From Tessaracoccus sp. SD287 (GTDB lineage: Bacteria; Actinomycetota; Actinomycetes; Propionibacteriales; Propionibacteriaceae): 64,000 nucleotides of DNA. The stretch covers positions 56,154 through 120,153 of the forward strand of contig NZ_JADIJQ010000005.1 in the NCBI RefSeq assembly GCF_017355265.1, written 5' to 3'. The stretch's first letter is position 1. Each line of letters starts with the position of its first letter. Of this stretch, positions 18,031 through 27,015 are shown in pieces. A program made the position numbers and the translations under genes. A model generated the notes under the pieces. The model did no database searches and was not told the DNA's origin. It saw only the letters and a list, made by a program, of their open reading frames with translations.

Positions 18031-19095
18031 ATGGCACGCCCACCTGCATGGAGGCACACGCTTGACGAGGCCCGGCGACAGGCGCTTGTCGCGATCGACT
18101 TCTACAACCGTCCCGGTGATCGACGCAGCTTCAGTGACTTCATCGTCCACATCCACCTCGCGTGGCAGAACCTACTTCACGCTGACCGCATGCGCCGCAA
18201 GGCCGAGATTTTCTACCGCGAATCGGGCGGTCGACGCATCTTCAAGCGAAACCCGGATGGCTCCAAGAAGACCTGGGACCTGAGCCAGTGCCTGAAGCAC
18301 GAGTTCAAGGACAACGACCCGATCAGAGCAAACGTCGAGTTCTTTGTCGGACTGCGAAACCACGTCGAACACCGCTTCCAGGATTCTGTACTGGTGGCGA
18401 CCGCAGCCGAAGCGCACGCTTGCATCATCAACTTCGAGGCAGAACTTGTGCGCCGGTTCGGCTCCCGCGAGACGCTGGGTTCAGAGCTGAAGTTCCCAGT
18501 CTTCGTGCAGTCGCTCAGCCCTTCGAGGTACGAGGAGCAACGCAATCTCCGGCGCGGACTGCCGGCGGCCGTCTCAAGCTTCATCACTGAGTTCCAAGTC
18601 GGCCTACCTGACGAGGTGCGCAGTGACGAGCGATTCGCCTACCGCCTCCTGCTGCTTCCGATGAAGGGACCGAAGACGGAGGCGGACCTCGCGCTCAACT
18701 TCGTGCGACAAGAAGACCTCAGCGAGGAGGAACTTCAGGCGCTCCTCGGACAAGAAGGCAGTGTGATCGTTGCCGAGAAGTACCGCGAAGCAGTGCACGG
18801 CGATGAGATGCTGCCCAAGGCGGCTGCGGCTGCGGTGGAGAAGCGCATTCCGTTCAAGTTCGGGGTCAACGACTTCACCGCCATCCGGAAGGCATGGCAG
18901 ATCGGCCCGGCCAAGAGCGGTGACAAGGAACAGTTGCCGAAGTCAGACGGCTACTGCGTCTACTCACCCGCGTTCAAGCAGTTCGTATACCGGCCGAAAC
19001 TCGTCGACCGGATAGTCGGAGCGGTCGATACTGCCGAGAAGTACCAAGCGCTACTTGGCCGCTCACCGACCATGAAGGCTTCGGACGGAACCTGA
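18031..19095 (+). CDS. DUF3644 domain protein with HEPN-like motif
   Basis: A 354-residue protein six bases after the Shedu-like gene. The N-terminal half (RRQALVAIDFYNRP, FIVHIHLAWQNLLHADRM) matches DUF3644, a family found in phage-resistance and abortive-type loci. GLRNHVEHRF near residue 109 gives R-x4-H, as in HEPN ribonucleases. The C-terminal half (FKFGVNDFTAIRKAW, DGYCVYSPAFKQFVYRPKLVD) looks like a nucleic-acid-binding end. It is the last gene of the operon and its 3' end overlaps the convergent methyltransferase remnant by 33 bp. A toxin-like effector role is inferred. Confidence 0.65.
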   Translation: MARPPAWRHTLDEARRQALVAIDFYNRPGDRRSFSDFIVHIHLAWQNLLHADRMRRKAEIFYRESGGRRIFKRNPDGSKKTWDLSQCLKHEFKDNDPIRANVEFFVGLRNHVEHRFQDSVLVATAAEAHACIINFEAELVRRFGSRETLGSELKFPVFVQSLSPSRYEEQRNLRRGLPAAVSSFITEFQVGLPDEVRSDERFAYRLLLLPMKGPKTEADLALNFVRQEDLSEEELQALLGQEGSVIVAEKYREAVHGDEMLPKAAAAAVEKRIPFKFGVNDFTAIRKAWQIGPAKSGDKEQLPKSDGYCVYSPAFKQFVYRPKLVDRIVGAVDTAEKYQALLGRSPTMKASDGT

Positions 19096-20222
19096 GCGGG
19101 CGCCCAGAAGATCGAGTGCCTGCGCAGCCTGTAGTGGCAGGACTCCGTTCCCAAGCGCGGTGATCTGCTGGTTCGGGGTGAGGTCGTCGGTGCCAGTGGC
19201 CCAGCCCGCCGGTAAGCCCATCAGCCACTCCACGAATGCGGGTGCTGGACGTGGGCCGTTGGCATCGTTCAGGAGGGTTGGTGCTGGCGCGGGTCGTCCG
19301 GTGATGTGTTCCCAACGGGCGATGGCGTCAGCGTAGCGTCCCCAGCGTCGAACAGTCCGTCGATCAGCGACCACAGCGTCTCCGATTCGGCTCGCCTGCT
19401 CGGCGAGCCAGCCGGTCCGTGAAGTGCGAAGTCGATGATCTGGTGGTGGGACAGTGCGATCGTCCCTCGCCGGGCTCGAACCTGGTCGAGGGTTTCCCCG
19501 CCGCGTGATGAGTCGCTCGCGAGCGGGGTGCGGAACAGTGCGCCGGGCGAGGGCGAAGATGCGGAAGCGTTGGTGAGGAGCGCCGACAAGGGAAGCCGGT
19601 AGGCCGATCCATCTCGCATCCAGCCGCAGGTCGGCCATATCCCCGAGAACGGCGCCCATAGCCCGTAGAGGTCGAGCTGCGTTGTCTCCCAGATGCCACG
19701 GGTCGGTTCCAGGCCGCGAAGGGTTGCGTCGTCTGGGGTTGCATCGCCGGGGTTGCGTTGTTCATGGTCGTCTCCTTTTGTGGCGTGCCGCGTGGCGGGT
19801 GAGGACAGCAGCCCGCGGACGTTCTCGATGACGACCCATTCAGGTTGAAGCGCGTCGATCGCTTCGGCCATGTGTGCCCACAGTCCCGAGCGCGTCCCTG
19901 GCGCGAGGCCGGCGCGCTTGCCGACCGTGGACACGTCCTGGCATGGAAACCCACCGATGAGAATGTCCACGGGCTCGACCAGGCTCCAGTCGATGGTCGT
20001 GATGTCGCCCAGGTTCGGGGCGTCGGGCCAGTGCCTGGCGAAGACGCGGGCGACGGGCTCGTTGAGTTCAGAGAACCACACCGTTCTGGCGTTGAAGACG
20101 TGCTCGACGGCGAGGTCGAGGCCGCCGTAGCCGCTGAACAGCGACCCGATCCTGAGTTGAGATCGCTGTTTGCGTTGAGTTCGTGCATGAAGAGCGCTCC
20201 GGCTGACAGTCGTCCCCGACAT
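19063..20222 (-). pseudogene. DNA cytosine-5 methyltransferase, frameshifted
   Basis: The first frame (start 20222) carries motif I GSLFSGYGGLDLA, motif IV GGFPCQDVS with the catalytic cysteine, and motif VI IENVRG. Past ...ATLRGLEP the conserved sequence continues only in another frame: DPWHLGDN, GAVLGDMADLRLDARW, GAPHQRFRIFALA and, at the end, PAFVEWLMGLPAGW and LGNGVLPLQA, stopping at 19063. One extra base between 19704 and 19705 would join them exactly. The first frame alone runs on to 19269 without motifs VIII-X. This is phage/ICE-type orphan methylase sequence. It is either a real inactivating deletion or a sequencing error. Confidence 0.75.
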
Positions 20223-20485
20223 CCGGTGCCTCGTCGTGAACCGATGCCGAGCTGGTCACCTGTCAGGTGCACGACTCCGACACGCATCCGATGACCGTCC
20301 ACGCCGACCGGAGCCACCCCGCCCAGAACCCGCTGGCACCGTCACCGACGCCTCGTCCTCAGGCGTTTGCTCCGACCTCTTCCTGAGGCCACACGCGTCT
20401 TGCAGATCGAGGTTGAGCCAGGCATTACGGAGGCAGAGCACGCCGGGTGCGGGTGCTCACCTGCCCGGCAGGAGCGGAGGTGAGC

Positions 20486-23400
20486 ATGACTGTTTCGATG
20501 CGTGTGATGTCGGCGGGCGACGGCTACAAGTACCTGCTCAGGACCGTCGCGGCAGCCGACGGCAACAGGTCCCTCTCGACGCCGCTCACTCGCTACTACA
20601 TGGAGGAAGGCACTCCTCTTGGCCGCTGGCTCGGCACGGGCGTGGCGGCCCTCGGCAAGGGCGAGATTCAGGTGGGCGACCGAGTCTCAGAGCACCAACT
20701 CCAACTCTTGATGGGTGCTGGCCATGATCCGATCACCGACCAACCTCTCGGTCGGGCCTTCCCGATCTACAAGAGCGAGGCGAAGCGGATCGAGGCGCGG
20801 ATCGCCGGCCTCGAACCGACCATGACACCTGGTGCCAAAGGTGAGGCTGTCGCGCAGATCGTGGCCGAGGAGACTGCCCGGAGCGCACGGCGTGCGGTGG
20901 CTGGGTTCGACTTCACCTTCTCGATCCCGAAGTCCGCGAGTGTGTTGTGGGCGGTCGCTGACGCAGGGGTGCAGGCGCTGATCGGTGAGGCGCATCATCG
21001 AGCGATTGCGGAGGTGGTTGCGTTCATGGAACGCGAGGTTGCAGCCACCCGCACCGGCGCAACCGCCGGGGACGGTGCGGTTGCGCAGGTCGATGTCACC
21101 GGGCTGATCGCGACCGCTTTCGATCACTTCGACTCCCGTGCCGGCGACCCCCACCTACATACGCACGTGGTCATCAGCAACAAGGCCAAGACCGCCTTCG
21201 ACGGCAAGTGGCGCTCACTCGACGGCAGGCCGATGCACGCCGCCGTCGTCGCGCTCTCTGAGCTGCACGAAGCCGTGTTCGCGGATCACATGACGCGCAC
21301 GTTCAGCGTGAGATGGGAGGCACGCGAGATGGGCCGCGACAGGAACCCGGCGTGGGCGATCACCGAGATTCCCGAGGAACTGGTCGCGGAGTTCTCCACC
21401 CGCGCCCGTCACATCGACATCGAGAAGGATCGCCTCATCGCCGAGTACGTCGCCCAGCACGGCCGCCAACCCTCGAACGCGACGATCCTCAAACTCCGCG
21501 CCCAAGCGACCCTGACGACTCGGCCGGAGAAGCAGGTCCGGTCCCTGGCCGACCTGACCGCCGAGTGGCGCGACCGCGCTACGAAGACGCTGGGCCGGGA
21601 CGCGACGATGTGGGCGCGCGAGGTGACCGACAACGACAGGCCGTTGCTGCTTCGCGCCGACGACGTGCCGCTCGACGTGATCGGCGAGATCGGGCGCTCG
21701 GTCGTGGAGGTTGTCGGTGAGAAGCGCTCGACCTGGCGACGATGGAACCTCATGGCCGAGGCATCCAGGCAGACGATGGGCTGGCGGTTCGCGACCATGC
21801 AAGACCGAGAAGCCATCGTCGCAATGGTCGCCGACGCCGCCGAACGGGTCTCCCTCCGGCTGACGCCTCCTGAACTCGCCACGTCACCGGTTGTGTTCCG
21901 CCGACCTGACGGCACCTCGGTGTTCCGCCCGAAGAGTTCGACCGTGTTCACCTCAGAGACGCAGCTCGCGGCCGAAGACAGGCTGCTCGAACGCGCCAGC
22001 AACCTGGCCGGGCCGACAGTTGCGCTCGCGACGGTCGAGAAGATCACGCGTCGCGCCGACCCTGAAGGGCGGATGCTCGGCGACGACCAAGCCGACGCTC
22101 TGATACGCATCGCAGTGTCGGGACGGATGCTCGACGTGCTCGTCGGCCCAGCGGGAGCGGGCAAGACCACCGCCATGAACGCACTCCGCCGTGCGTGGGA
22201 GGCCGAGCACGGTCTCGGTTCCGTCGTCGGCCTCGCACCATCAGCGGTCGCCGCACAGGTGCTCGCCGACGATCTGGGGATAGCGACCGAGAACACCGCG
22301 AAGTGGTGGCAGAACCATCTCCTGCACGGCACCACCTTCGAGGAGGGTCAGCTCGTCATCATCGACGAGGCCTCGCTTGCGGGCACCCTGTCGCTGGACC
22401 GCATCACCCACCTCGCCCAGAACACTGGCGCGAAGGTGCTGCTGGTCGGTGACTATGCCCAGCTGCAATCCGTGGACGCCGGCGGCGCGTTCGCGATGAT
22501 CGCGAACGACCGCGACGACACTCCCGAGCTGGTCGACGTTCACCGCTTCACTCATGCTTGGGAGAAGACCGCCTCACTCGAGCTGCGCCACGGACGCGCC
22601 CAGGCCATCGACACCTACCTCGCCCATCAGCGCATCACCGGCGGCGACGCCGAGGCTATGACCGATGCCGCCTACAACGCCTGGCGCGACGACCGCGACA
22701 AAGGGCTCGTCTCGGTGCTGATCGCCGAGACCCACGAAGACGTGACCGAGCTCAACCGACGCGCCCGCGCCGACCTGATCCACAACAAGACGCTGAACCC
22801 CGACCGCGAAGTCGAACTGCGCGACGGCACCGCCGCCGGGGTCGGCGACACGATCATCACTCGGCTCAACAGCCGGAACCTCCGCACCGTGACCGGACGG
22901 GACTGGGTGCGCAACGGCGATGTCTGGACCATCACTGCCGTCGGTGACGACGGGACTCTCACCATTGCGCGCGACCACGGGGTCGGCACCGCTGTCCGTC
23001 GGGACGGGACTATCGCGGTGCGGAGGCGTGGGCGAAGGTTCGGCGGCAGTATCGTCCTGCCAGCTTCGTATGTCTCGGAGAGCGTCGATCTCGGCTACGC
23101 AGTGACCGCATTCCGCGCGCAAGGCGTCACGACCGACACCGCGCATGTGCTGGTCGAACCGACCTCGACCAGAGAGACCTTCTACGTCGCGATGACCCGA
23201 GGCCGGCATTCCAACCGCGCCTACGTCACCCTTGAACGCGCCGACGACCATGCAGAGCCGCACCCCGGCGATGACCCCAACGCGACCGCGCGCAGCGTGC
23301 TCTACGGCGTCCTGCAGCACTCCGGGGCCGAACTGTCGGCGCACGAGACCATCGTTGCCGAGCAGGAGCAGTGGGGTTCGATCGCCCAGCTTGCCGCCGA

Positions 23401-24106
23401 GTACGAGACCATCGCCGCCGCGGCCCAGCGCGACCGCTGGGCCACCCTCATCCGCGGCTCCGGACTCACCGACGAACAGGCCGAGAGCGCCATCGAGTCC
23501 GACGCGTTCGGCCCGCTCGCGGCTGAACTTCGCCACGCCGAGGCCAACCACCACAACATTGATGCGCTCTTGCCGCGCCTCGTCGCAGCGCGCGGATTCG
23601 GCGACGCCGATGACATCGCCGCCGTCCTCCACTACCGGGTCGAGCGAGCGACCGCTCGGCCCGCAGGATCAGGACGAACCCGGAAGTCGCCGCGCCTCAT
23701 CGTGGGGCTCATCCCGCACGCTGCCGGGGTGGTGGACGCCGAAATGCGAGCCGCTCTCGACGAGCGGGAGACGCTGATCGAAGCCCGCGCCGACGCCATG
23801 CTCGACACCGCGCTTGCCGAAGGCGTCTCGTGGACAAGGGCACTCGGAACGCCACCAAATGAGCGACGCCGAGCTGCGACCTGGCGCAGGGCTGCACGAG
23901 TCGTTGCCGCTTACCGGAACCGGTACCGCATCACCGACGATGCACCCCTTGGTGCCCCGGCCGAGTCGGCCGCGCAGAAGATCGACGCCGCGAGGGCGCG
24001 AGCAGCACTCGACAGGATGCTCCTTCTCACTGCCCAGAGCGCTTCGCCGGAGGCTGGGCTCAACACCGCCAGGCGGGAGCAACCTCAGACAGGACGCAGC
24101 ATCTGA
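20486..24106 (+). CDS. MobF-family conjugative relaxase/helicase (TraA/TrwC-like)
   Basis: A 1206-residue protein from ATG 20486, chosen for the GGAGCGGAGG upstream. The relaxase domain has tyrosines in LTRYYMEE (Y37, Y38) and the metal-binding three-histidine motif in FDHFDSRAGDPHLHTH (near 213-226). The helicase part has Walker A GPAGAGKTT (about 553), Walker B VIIDEASL (about 627) and a RecD-like C-terminal motif GYAVTAFRAQGVTTD then TRGRHSNRAYV. Such proteins nick the transfer origin and unwind the strand moved during conjugation, so this identifies the block as a conjugative or mobilisable element. The nick site was not located; the 263 bp upstream (20223-20485) is a candidate. Confidence 0.9.
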   Translation: MTVSMRVMSAGDGYKYLLRTVAAADGNRSLSTPLTRYYMEEGTPLGRWLGTGVAALGKGEIQVGDRVSEHQLQLLMGAGHDPITDQPLGRAFPIYKSEAKRIEARIAGLEPTMTPGAKGEAVAQIVAEETARSARRAVAGFDFTFSIPKSASVLWAVADAGVQALIGEAHHRAIAEVVAFMEREVAATRTGATAGDGAVAQVDVTGLIATAFDHFDSRAGDPHLHTHVVISNKAKTAFDGKWRSLDGRPMHAAVVALSELHEAVFADHMTRTFSVRWEAREMGRDRNPAWAITEIPEELVAEFSTRARHIDIEKDRLIAEYVAQHGRQPSNATILKLRAQATLTTRPEKQVRSLADLTAEWRDRATKTLGRDATMWAREVTDNDRPLLLRADDVPLDVIGEIGRSVVEVVGEKRSTWRRWNLMAEASRQTMGWRFATMQDREAIVAMVADAAERVSLRLTPPELATSPVVFRRPDGTSVFRPKSSTVFTSETQLAAEDRLLERASNLAGPTVALATVEKITRRADPEGRMLGDDQADALIRIAVSGRMLDVLVGPAGAGKTTAMNALRRAWEAEHGLGSVVGLAPSAVAAQVLADDLGIATENTAKWWQNHLLHGTTFEEGQLVIIDEASLAGTLSLDRITHLAQNTGAKVLLVGDYAQLQSVDAGGAFAMIANDRDDTPELVDVHRFTHAWEKTASLELRHGRAQAIDTYLAHQRITGGDAEAMTDAAYNAWRDDRDKGLVSVLIAETHEDVTELNRRARADLIHNKTLNPDREVELRDGTAAGVGDTIITRLNSRNLRTVTGRDWVRNGDVWTITAVGDDGTLTIARDHGVGTAVRRDGTIAVRRRGRRFGGSIVLPASYVSESVDLGYAVTAFRAQGVTTDTAHVLVEPTSTRETFYVAMTRGRHSNRAYVTLERADDHAEPHPGDDPNATARSVLYGVLQHSGAELSAHETIVAEQEQWGSIAQLAAEYETIAAAAQRDRWATLIRGSGLTDEQAESAIESDAFGPLAAELRHAEANHHNIDALLPRLVAARGFGDADDIAAVLHYRVERATARPAGSGRTRKSPRLIVGLIPHAAGVVDAEMRAALDERETLIEARADAMLDTALAEGVSWTRALGTPPNERRRAATWRRAARVVAAYRNRYRITDDAPLGAPAESAAQKIDAARARAALDRMLLLTAQSASPEAGLNTARREQPQTGRSI

Positions 24107-24246
24107 CCCTTCCAAATGTCCCCGCCTCGACGTAGCCTTGAAGCGAGGCGGATTTCTCCTTACCTTTGGGCCGCTCGCGGCAGACCTTCGGGTCACTCTC
24201 CACGCACCGTCTCGACAACATACGTGCGTGTTGAGAGGAGCCCATC

Positions 24247-24621
24247 ATGATCCGCCTACTGTGGACAGTCAGCACGGAGGTCCGCTACTTCCTACGTCGT
24301 TACATGCCGAGCAACGTCCTTCTCGACCTGATCCGAACGAGGAACGGGCTGAAGTGGGGCGTGCCAGCGATGCTGCTGGCCGCTCCGTACCTGGGCGTCG
24401 CTGCCTGGTGCACTACTCTCATCGAGTCCGGCGGCCCCGGATGGCTCCACCTCGTGGTCCTGGTCTGTATCTGGAACGCTCTCAAGATGGTCATCATCGG
24501 CCCGGTGAGCGTGGCGCTGCTCGTGAGGGCACGCGCCAGGGAACGCCAGGCCCGGAAGCGTGCCGAGCGCGAGGTAGACGCTGAAGTGTCTACGCGTGAA
24601 CTCACGAGCAGCAGCCGCTGA
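24247..24621 (+). CDS. Small membrane protein of actinobacterial conjugative elements
   Basis: A 124-residue protein following the relaxase by 140 bp, with GAGAGGAG upstream of the ATG. It has two hydrophobic segments (WGVPAMLLAAPYLGVAAWCT and LHLVVLVCIWNALKMVIIGP, shown separately) and a basic C-terminal tail (RARARERQARKRAERE). Close relatives in actinobacterial integrative elements are often labelled sulfate permease without support; the length excludes a real permease. A position next to the relaxase suggests a transfer-related membrane role, but function is unknown. Confidence 0.6.
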   Translation: MIRLLWTVSTEVRYFLRRYMPSNVLLDLIRTRNGLKWGVPAMLLAAPYLGVAAWCTTLIESGGPGWLHLVVLVCIWNALKMVIIGPVSVALLVRARARERQARKRAEREVDAEVSTRELTSSSR

Positions 24622-24675
24622 GCACACTTCCGCCCATTCCGCCGTCGCAGCGTTGCTACAACGACCGTGTTCGGA

Positions 24676-24840
24676 TACCTGACTTGAGTCGCCAATGAGT
24701 TGAATACTCAACGTACTGGAATATCCAATCGCTGGGCAGGCGGTCTCCACAGGTGAGCAGCCGGCCACAAGAAGCATCGACGCAATTACGAGGGCAAAAA
24801 GTGAGATCACTCGCGCAATGAACCTGTGCATGCCGCTCAC
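24676..24840 (-). pseudogene. 5' fragment of a lipoprotein gene
   Basis: About 55 codons read as a convincing lipoprotein N-terminus: MHRFIARVISLFALVIASML, lipobox LLVAGC, then SPVETACPAIGYSST. Beyond about 24675 the frame stays open but becomes antisense to the small membrane-protein gene, so the true gene is cut there. The break probably marks the right edge of the relaxase element, or of the DNA into which it inserted. Nothing else recognisable lies between 24841 and 24988, where base composition drops. Confidence 0.55.
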
Positions 24841-24988
24841 TATAACTTCGAACGCGACATGCGGCTAACGATCATTCAGCGCGGCACTAGTTTGATTCTC
24901 TCTGGCCCTCTTTTTTAGAGCACTAGGCTCTTGCGACGATCCCTGCTCCAACTGCAAGGGATACCTCGCCGAAACCCCCACCACGATT

Positions 24989-25039
24989 CTGACACCGTGC
25001 CAGATCGCTCTGTTCAGGATTGATCTGGCACGGTGTCAG
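24989..25039. terminator. 18-bp perfect inverted repeat at the 3' end of a membrane-protein gene
   Basis: CTGACACCGTGCCAGATC at 24989-25006 is exactly complementary to 25022-25039, with a 15-nt loop. The right arm lies inside the last codons of the minus-strand membrane-protein gene and the left arm just beyond its stop. There is no long T-run on either side, so it may be a factor-dependent terminator or an mRNA-stabilising hairpin rather than a classical intrinsic terminator. Confidence 0.55.
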
Positions 25040-25424
25040 TCTGCTTGAAAACTCGCCGCACGCCACCTCGGGCGAGCATGAGGACGATAATCAACGCCGT
25101 CACCTGGAAGAACCCGCCGAGGCTCACCGAATCGCCGAAGAGCAGCGCAACGAGTTCAAGCACCAAGAATTTGCTACCTGGAAGCACGAGCAAAAGCGTG
25201 CATACGCTGACGACACGTGCCGCAATATTCTTCGCGCTGCGAATTCTTTCGATGACTTTGCTCTTCACCCCCAGCACGATTTCAAGAACGGCTTTGAGGA
25301 GGATCGCGGTCAAAAGGGCGAGGAGAAAAGATTCGGAAATCACCTCTGGGAACAGCTGGGTGAACGCGCCCAGAACCACGAGGTAGACGAGGACATCCAC
25401 GAGATCAATCGGCTGGATTCTCAT
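25014..25424 (-). CDS. Four-segment conserved membrane protein
   Basis: A 136-residue protein from ATG 25424 (MRIQPIDLVDVLVYLVVLG); the upstream in-frame extension is not hydrophobic and is rejected. It has about four hydrophobic segments: LVYLVVLGAFTQLFP, SFLLALLTAILLKAVLEIVL, VVSVCTLLLVLPGSKFLVLE and LGGFFQVTALIIVLMLA. The pattern resembles a conserved actinobacterial family of unknown function, possibly a small transporter. The 3' end carries half of a strong hairpin. An ISL3-type element inserted 122 bp upstream of its start may have separated it from other regulatory DNA. Confidence 0.65.
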   Translation of the reverse strand: MRIQPIDLVDVLVYLVVLGAFTQLFPEVISESFLLALLTAILLKAVLEIVLGVKSKVIERIRSAKNIAARVVSVCTLLLVLPGSKFLVLELVALLFGDSVSLGGFFQVTALIIVLMLARGGVRRVFKQTDTVPDQS

Positions 25425-25553
25425 CGTGCAATCGTACCAACGAGCATCCTTGGCTCCAGCAAGGAAAAGCCGTCGCACCAGCAGTTCCGCTGCAGGGGCC
25501 GGCTTCTGCGGCACTCAATAACGGCTAAGCGCCAGAGCTTTGGCAGTGTTACT

Positions 25554-26999
25554 GGCTCTTCACGAAAGAGAGTGGATGAGGGGTCGGAATCCGCCTGCTT
25601 CGAGGAGTGATCTGAGCCGGTAGTTGACGAGGTTGCGGAAGCCGAGCGCGATGCCGCGGAGGTGTTCGAGCCGGCCGTTGATGGCTTCGGTGGGTCCGTT
25701 GCTGGAGCCGGGGTGGTCGAACCACGCCAGGATGTCGTCGCGTCGCTTTTCGAGTGTCCTGCCGAGTTGGGCGAGCTCTTCCAGCCCGGCCGGGACAGCG
25801 GTCTTGATCCGGTCGATCACCGAGGTGAGCAGCTTCTTCCCGACGTCGGCGTCGGGGTGTCGGTAGGCGTCGATGATGTCTTGGTAGGTCAGCCAGGTGA
25901 CCTCGAGGGGGACTGCTTCATCGATGGCCCACAGTGCTGACAGGCGGGCCTTCTGCTTGTCGGTGAGTAGAGCCCGGCCGGTGCGCAGGGTACGTCGGGC
26001 CTTGTAGAGCGGATCATCGGCTCGGCCGCGGCCGCCGGTGAGTTCACGTTGGACGCGTTGTCGGGTGGCGTTCAGCTTGTCGCCCGCCAACGCGACCACG
26101 TGGAAGGGGTCCATCACGGCGGTGGCGTCGGGGACGGCTTCGGCGGCGGCGGTCTTGAAGCCGGTGAAGCCGTCCATCGCCACGATGGCGACCCGGGCCC
26201 GGAACTGGTCGGTCTGAGCGTCGAGCCAGGTCTTGAACGCCTTCTTCGAGCGACCCTCGACCAGGTCCAGCAGCCGGGCGGGGCCGGTGTCGTCCCGGAT
26301 CGGGGTGAGGTCGATGATCACGGTCACGTACTTGTCGCCCTTGCGGGTGTGTCGCCAAGCGTGCTCGTCGACGCCGACGACCTCGACGCCGTCGAGCCGT
26401 CCCGGGTGGTCGATGAGGAGCTGGGTCCCGACGTCGGTCACGGCCATGTGGGCGGTGTCCCAGCTGATGCCCAGCACGGCGGCGACACCGCTGATCGGGG
26501 TGTGATCGAGCACGACTTGGCACAGGGCCCACCAGTCCGCGGCCCTGGTCAGCTTCGACCGCGGTCGGGCCACCGTCTTCAGCGAATGCCGCCACACCCG
26601 CCCACACCCATCGCAGCGGAACCGGGGCACCCGGACCGACAGCCACGTCGGCCGTCGGCCCACGGGCAGGTGGGTGAACCGGCGTAGCACCTGGTCGTGC
26701 ACCCGGCCCCCAGCGCCGCAGCGGGGACATCGGTCATCGACGGTGACGAGCGAGCAGAACAGGATCGCCTTGTCCGGCCAGATCTGCTGGGCGTCGACCC
26801 GCAGCCCGAGGGCGTCAACCCGAGCGAAGGTGGTCAGATCCGGGCTGGTGACCGGCGGGCAGGCGGGCGTCGTTGAGGTAGCGTCAGACATGGGCCTTGT
26901 TGTTGCTGGATGGGATTCGACACCCACATCCTCGCGGCGACAAGGCTCCTCAACGCTCAGCCCGCGCCGTCGCCCACCCACCCTCGATTGGGAAGAGCC
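25554..26999 (-). mobile_element. ISL3-family insertion sequence with 8-bp target duplication
   Basis: A 1446-bp element. The ends read GGCTCTTC (25554-25561) and GAAGAGCC (26992-26999), perfect 8-bp inverted termini with weaker similarity inward. It is flanked by the direct repeat GTGTTACT at 25546-25553 and 27000-27007; 8-bp duplications are characteristic of the ISL3 family. Removing the element and one repeat restores a continuous sequence leading straight into the membrane-protein start at 27016. One intact transposase gene fills it. Confidence 0.9.
25560..26891 (-). CDS. ISL3-family transposase
   Basis: A 443-residue DDE transposase from ATG 26891. The N-terminal zinc-finger region (RCPRCGAGGRVHDQ, RFRCDGCGRVWRH) and an HTH precede the catalytic core: VVGVDEHAWRH (first D), VAIVAMDGFTGF (second D) and a late glutamate in SNGPTEAINGRLE. 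These match ISL3/IS1096-like enzymes in order and length. The stop codon overlaps the left terminal repeat, as is common in compact elements. No frameshift is seen, so it is likely active. Confidence 0.9.
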   Translation of the reverse strand: MSDATSTTPACPPVTSPDLTTFARVDALGLRVDAQQIWPDKAILFCSLVTVDDRCPRCGAGGRVHDQVLRRFTHLPVGRRPTWLSVRVPRFRCDGCGRVWRHSLKTVARPRSKLTRAADWWALCQVVLDHTPISGVAAVLGISWDTAHMAVTDVGTQLLIDHPGRLDGVEVVGVDEHAWRHTRKGDKYVTVIIDLTPIRDDTGPARLLDLVEGRSKKAFKTWLDAQTDQFRARVAIVAMDGFTGFKTAAAEAVPDATAVMDPFHVVALAGDKLNATRQRVQRELTGGRGRADDPLYKARRTLRTGRALLTDKQKARLSALWAIDEAVPLEVTWLTYQDIIDAYRHPDADVGKKLLTSVIDRIKTAVPAGLEELAQLGRTLEKRRDDILAWFDHPGSSNGPTEAINGRLEHLRGIALGFRNLVNYRLRSLLEAGGFRPLIHSLS

Positions 27000-27015
27000 G
27001 TGTTACTCTTTGGGC

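Noticed and set aside
19269..19700. First-frame C-terminus of the cytosine methyltransferase as a genuine alternative ending
   Set aside because: The frame is open but lacks motifs VIII-X, which are found intact in the other frame immediately after the putative lost base.
24247..24621. Sulfate permease
   Set aside because: At 124 residues with two hydrophobic segments it cannot be a permease; the name is a carried-over label in this family.
24292..24675. The rest of the lipoprotein frame as real coding sequence
   Set aside because: After about residue 55 it is antisense to the small membrane-protein gene and becomes histidine/proline-rich without similarity to the start.
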